This document shows, piece after piece, positions 61,797-64,000 of a DNA stretch of 64,000 nucleotides. This DNA is from Phycisphaerales bacterium (GTDB lineage Bacteria; Planctomycetota; Phycisphaerae; Phycisphaerales; UBA1924), in NCBI GenBank assembly GCA_020849615.1, contig JADLFW010000040.1, forward strand, positions 124,001-188,000, in the 5' to 3' direction. The translations under genes were made by a program, and so were the position numbers. How positions within the stretch are numbered: position 1 is the first letter of the stretch; the number at the start of each line of letters is the position of its first letter. The notes below the pieces were generated by a model that saw only the letters and a program-made list of their open reading frames with translations, was not told the DNA's origin and did not search any database.

Positions 61797-62386
61797 GCGG
61801 TGAGGTTCCGCGGCGGGAGCTGAGCGCCGCACTCGGTGCAGACGGGAGAAGCGCTGATCGGGTACTTGCAGCCCGGGCACAGGCCCGCGCGGAGGCGGAG
61901 TTGCGTGCGCTGCCTCTCAAACAATTCAATGAGTACGACCGTAAGAAGTGGAATGGCGAGCGCCATGATGGCGAAGTTGGGCCAAAGTGGTCTCAGAGGC
62001 AAAACGTACCAGCCGGGGTCCACGCCCGGCGGGCAGCCCGGCACGACCCAGGCATGATGGAGCTGTCCCGGCCCGTGCGAATTGGCGACTGATTCGCAGG
62101 CCATCACTCGCAGAGGCCACCCATACCGAAATTCTTGGACTTCGACGCTGGCGGGGTTGCCCAACACATAGCGACGCCACGTGTGCGTGATCGACAGTCG
62201 GCTGTTGGCCCATTCTGGCGGCGCGTCAGCTTCTTCGACGACGATCGGCCACGCACGTGGGAATTGATCAATCAGAACGCGGGCGTGTGTGTCGGAGCGA
62301 TGAACGGCCCAACAGACCCACGCGTTGGTGATCGTCGCGACGACTCCAATGACAGCGAGCGTTAGCAGCCGAACAGGGCGCGACAT
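61793..62386 (-). CDS. zinc-ribbon membrane protein, array member 1
   Basis: 197 residues, first of the array, starting immediately after the deoC stop with no gap. Helix MSRPVRLLTLAVIGVVATITNAWVCWAV, a middle part with VEVQEFRYGWPLRVMACES, helix PNFAIMALAIPLLTVVLIEL, then zinc ribbon CPGCKYPISASPVCTECG. It shares the GWPxR motif and ribbon with the other three. The tight junction suggests the array is transcribed with deoC. Confidence 0.75.
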   Translation of the reverse strand: MSRPVRLLTLAVIGVVATITNAWVCWAVHRSDTHARVLIDQFPRAWPIVVEEADAPPEWANSRLSITHTWRRYVLGNPASVEVQEFRYGWPLRVMACESVANSHGPGQLHHAWVVPGCPPGVDPGWYVLPLRPLWPNFAIMALAIPLLTVVLIELFERQRTQLRLRAGLCPGCKYPISASPVCTECGAQLPPRNLTA

Positions 62387-63400
62387 TTACGCCTCCGCGA
62401 AGTCGTACCCCGCCATGTACATCCCGGTCTTCAGCCGGGCCAGCTGGCGCAGGATGTCGTTGGTCAGCGTCGAGGCCCCGAAGCGGAAGTGGTCGGGCGT
62501 CAGCCAGGGGCAGCCGCCGGCGTGGTCATACCCCGGCACGTTCAGCGGGCCCAGCGTCTCCTTCACCATGATCAGGTAGTGCAGGGCCTGCTTGGCGGTG
62601 CGGATGCCGCCCGCGGGCTTCATGCCCACGACCCGCCCGGATTCGAAGTACCAGTCGCGGATGGCCTCGAGCATCACCAGCGTGACGGGCATGGTCGCGG
62701 CGGGTGTGACCTTGCCGGTGCTGGTCTTGATGAAGTCGTGGGGAAGGCACTGGGGACTGGGCATCGGGGACTGGGGGGAAGAGAACTCGAGGTCAACCTC
62801 GTGCATGGCGCGGATGGCGAGGTCGGAAGCGCGGCGGATGTTGTCGAGGGTTTCGAGTTCGCCGGTCTCGAGGATGACCTTGAGGGCGGCGGAGGAGCCA
62901 TCGGCCCGTCGGCAGGCGCGCTTGGTCTCGCGGATTTCCTCGGCGACTTCTTCGTACCGCCCCGCGAGGAACGCGCCGCGGTTGATGACCATGTCGATCT
63001 CATCGGCGCCATCGCGGACGGCGGCCCGGACATCGTCGAGGCGGACATCCAGCGGGTACTGGCCCGATGGGAAGCCGGTGGCGACCGAGGCGATCTTCAC
63101 ATCGGTTCCCGCGAGCTCCTCATCGCAGACCTTGACCATGCTGGGGTAGACGCAGACGGCGGCGACGGAGGGGAGGCGCTGGCCCAGCACTTCCTCATCG
63201 CGCTCCCACGGGCGGATGGCCTTGCGGCAGAGGCTGCGGACCTTCTCGGGGGAGTCCTTGCCCTCGAGGGTGGTGAGGTCGAGCATCGAGAGCGCGAGGG
63301 TCAGCCCGGCGAGCTTGGTCGAGGTCTTGATGGATCGCTTCGTGAACGAGGCGGCCCGTTCCTGGGCCATGACCGCATCGACGGTGGGGGAGGCGAACAT
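62387..63400 (-). CDS. deoC: deoxyribose-phosphate aldolase, with in-frame insertion
   Basis: Class I aldolase splitting 2-deoxyribose 5-phosphate into acetaldehyde and glyceraldehyde 3-phosphate. 337 residues, close to the eukaryotic-like long form (about 320). TTLEGKDSPEKVRSLCRKAIRP, VAAVCVYPSMV, VATGFPSGQYPLDVRLDDVRAAVRDGADEIDMVINRG, LKVILETGEL (Schiff-base region) and GMKPAGGIRTAKQALHYL are present. Just before the catalytic DFIKTSTGKV a stretch SSPQSPMPSPQCLPH is inserted where homologs read straight through. ATG at 63400 is chosen from TACAAT 6 nt upstream; the frame extends into a repeat upstream. Confidence 0.94.
   Translation of the reverse strand: MFASPTVDAVMAQERAASFTKRSIKTSTKLAGLTLALSMLDLTTLEGKDSPEKVRSLCRKAIRPWERDEEVLGQRLPSVAAVCVYPSMVKVCDEELAGTDVKIASVATGFPSGQYPLDVRLDDVRAAVRDGADEIDMVINRGAFLAGRYEEVAEEIRETKRACRRADGSSAALKVILETGELETLDNIRRASDLAIRAMHEVDLEFSSPQSPMPSPQCLPHDFIKTSTGKVTPAATMPVTLVMLEAIRDWYFESGRVVGMKPAGGIRTAKQALHYLIMVKETLGPLNVPGYDHAGGCPWLTPDHFRFGASTLTNDILRQLARLKTGMYMAGYDFAEA
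62739..62781 (-). repeat. CCCAGTCCCC-type micro-repeat inserted in deoC
   Basis: On the coding strand the segment reads as overlapping units of CCCCAGTCCCCGATGCC and CCCAGTCCCCAGTGCC. It keeps the frame, and its translation (Ser/Pro/Gln-rich) interrupts the aldolase just before the catalytic Lys motif. It is unrelated in sequence to the 8-bp repeat. Confidence 0.75.
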
Positions 63401-63406
63401 GGGGGG

Positions 63407-63412
63407 ATTGTA
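63407..63412 (-). promoter_or_regulatory. -10 element of deoC and the zinc-ribbon array (leaderless type)
   Basis: TACAAT on the minus strand ends 6 nt before the deoC ATG at 63400. An 8-bp repeat copy lies directly upstream, where the -35 region would be. Confidence 0.65.
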
Positions 63413-63420
63413 AGGGGGAG

Positions 63421-63450
63421 AGGCACGAAGGCACAGAGGCACGAAGGGGG
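63421..63450 (-). repeat. 8-bp tandem repeat, copy 3, upstream of deoC
   Basis: On the minus strand CCCTTCG is followed by TGCCTCTG, TGCCTTCG and TGCCTCTC. It lies in the 51-bp gap between the hydrolase stop (63452) and the deoC start. It has the same unit and the same CCCTTCG lead-in as copies 1 and 2. Confidence 0.8.
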
Positions 63451-63451
63451 A

Positions 63452-64000
63452 TCAGCGGCCTGATATCGTCAGGTTCGTCAGGAATTCACGAACCACCTCC
63501 CCGCACCGGGCCGCGAGGGGCTCCTCCACCCACAGGTCGTTATGACCGCCATCGGCGAGGATGGCGAGTGAGCCCGCGGGCGCTGCTTCCGCGATGGCCC
63601 GGCCATCCTCGACCGGGCAGATCTGGTCCCACTCGCCGTGAATGACCAGCAGCGGGCACTTCAGCCGCCGGGCGTGCGCAGCCCGGTCGAACCCGCGCCA
63701 GCGCGGGCCGACTCCGAACAGGAAGCCGAGCACGAAGAACGTGATCGGCAGATTCAGCCGGTACGGCAGCCCGCGCACGTGCATCACCCGCCGGGCCGGC
63801 GTCCCGGGCACCCGGTAGGGCGCCTCGGCGATCACCGCGGCGATGCGGCGTGACAGATCATCGCGGGCCGCCGCGGCGATCGACACACCCCCGCCCAGCG
63901 ACCACCCGAACAGGATGACCGATGAGGCCCCCAGGTGCTCGATCAGCGCGGCAAGGTCATCCACCTCGCGCGTGCCGAGGCGGCAGATCCCGGTTGCATC
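63452..64000 (-). CDS. alpha/beta hydrolase, 5' end outside the window
   Basis: At least 182 residues of a serine hydrolase; the frame is open to the window edge, so the start lies beyond 64000. The nucleophile elbow is FGWSLGGG, LVIHGEWDQICPVED supplies the acid, and ADGGHNDLW supplies the His, giving a complete triad. It resembles BEM46/FrsA-like esterases; the substrate is unknown. It is upstream of deoC on the same strand, 51 bp away, but deoC has its own promoter. Confidence 0.85.
   Translation of the reverse strand, partial: DATGICRLGTREVDDLAALIEHLGASSVILFGWSLGGGVSIAAAARDDLSRRIAAVIAEAPYRVPGTPARRVMHVRGLPYRLNLPITFFVLGFLFGVGPRWRGFDRAAHARRLKCPLLVIHGEWDQICPVEDGRAIAEAAPAGSLAILADGGHNDLWVEEPLAARCGEVVREFLTNLTISGR

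Noticed and set aside
63401..63442. N-terminal extension of deoC into the 8-bp repeat
   Set aside because: It would translate the repeat and the -10 element; the TACAAT 6 nt before 63400 and the family start argue for the shorter form.

Overview
The window is GC-rich bacterial chromosome, and its gene content fits a planctomycete of the class Phycisphaerae. The evidence is C-terminal sorting tails of the form PAPGS...RRRR, a family of membrane proteins ending in a zinc ribbon with the signature CPxCxYP...CTECG, DUF1844 and DUF6263-type proteins, a non-classical SdhCAB, and a von Willebrand/glutamine-amidotransferase-like membrane protein beside a Pro/Gln-rich DUF4175-like protein. No rRNA, tRNA, CRISPR array, prophage or transposase gene was seen. 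Most of the window is a dense housekeeping backbone of about 57 genes, many of them divergent pairs.

Layout. 0-8.8 kb: a partial esterase, groES-aroA, apt, a choice-of-anchor I-like secreted beta-propeller protein, a nitroreductase, a DUF6263-like secreted protein and trpD. 8.8-14.4 kb: the DUF4175-like/VWA membrane pair. 14.4-21.2 kb: a methyltransferase, miaB, an orphan histidine kinase, yraN, a SurA-like lipoprotein and a DUF1844 protein. 21.3-25 kb: sdhCAB. 25-32 kb: a membrane protein of unknown function, fabI, nadC-birA, a HIT protein and mutL. 32-42 kb: a glycosyltransferase, pgk, then alaS-atpZ-atpI-atpBEFH (Fo plus delta only; atpAGDC are not here). 42-49 kb: sthA, holB, fliS and a very large fliD. 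49-64 kb is more accessory: a short aldehyde dehydrogenase, a DUF4287 protein, a peroxiredoxin-GNAT fusion, three tandem sorting-tail proteins, a full-length aldehyde dehydrogenase, a ClC exchanger, four overlapping zinc-ribbon membrane genes downstream of deoC, and a partial hydrolase.

Three patterns cut across the annotation. (1) At least sixteen genes have a TANNNT hexamer ending 5-12 nt before the start codon, on both strands and before ATG, GTG and TTG starts, which implies widespread leaderless transcription. Genes with longer leaders carry Shine-Dalgarno sequences instead. Two divergent pairs share one symmetric -10 element (TACACTA, TAGGATA). (2) Short tandem repeats have inserted in frame into conserved enzymes. 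An 8-bp TGCCTTYG unit lies in both aldehyde dehydrogenases and just upstream of deoC, and a different CCCAGTCCCC-type repeat lies inside deoC. (3) Two local paralog arrays stand out: three sorting-tail proteins, each with its own promoter and terminator and showing a gene-conversion-like mosaic, and the four-gene ATGA-coupled zinc-ribbon array.

Gene functions come from motif recognition by eye. Starts were chosen from Shine-Dalgarno sequences, -10 spacing and family length.
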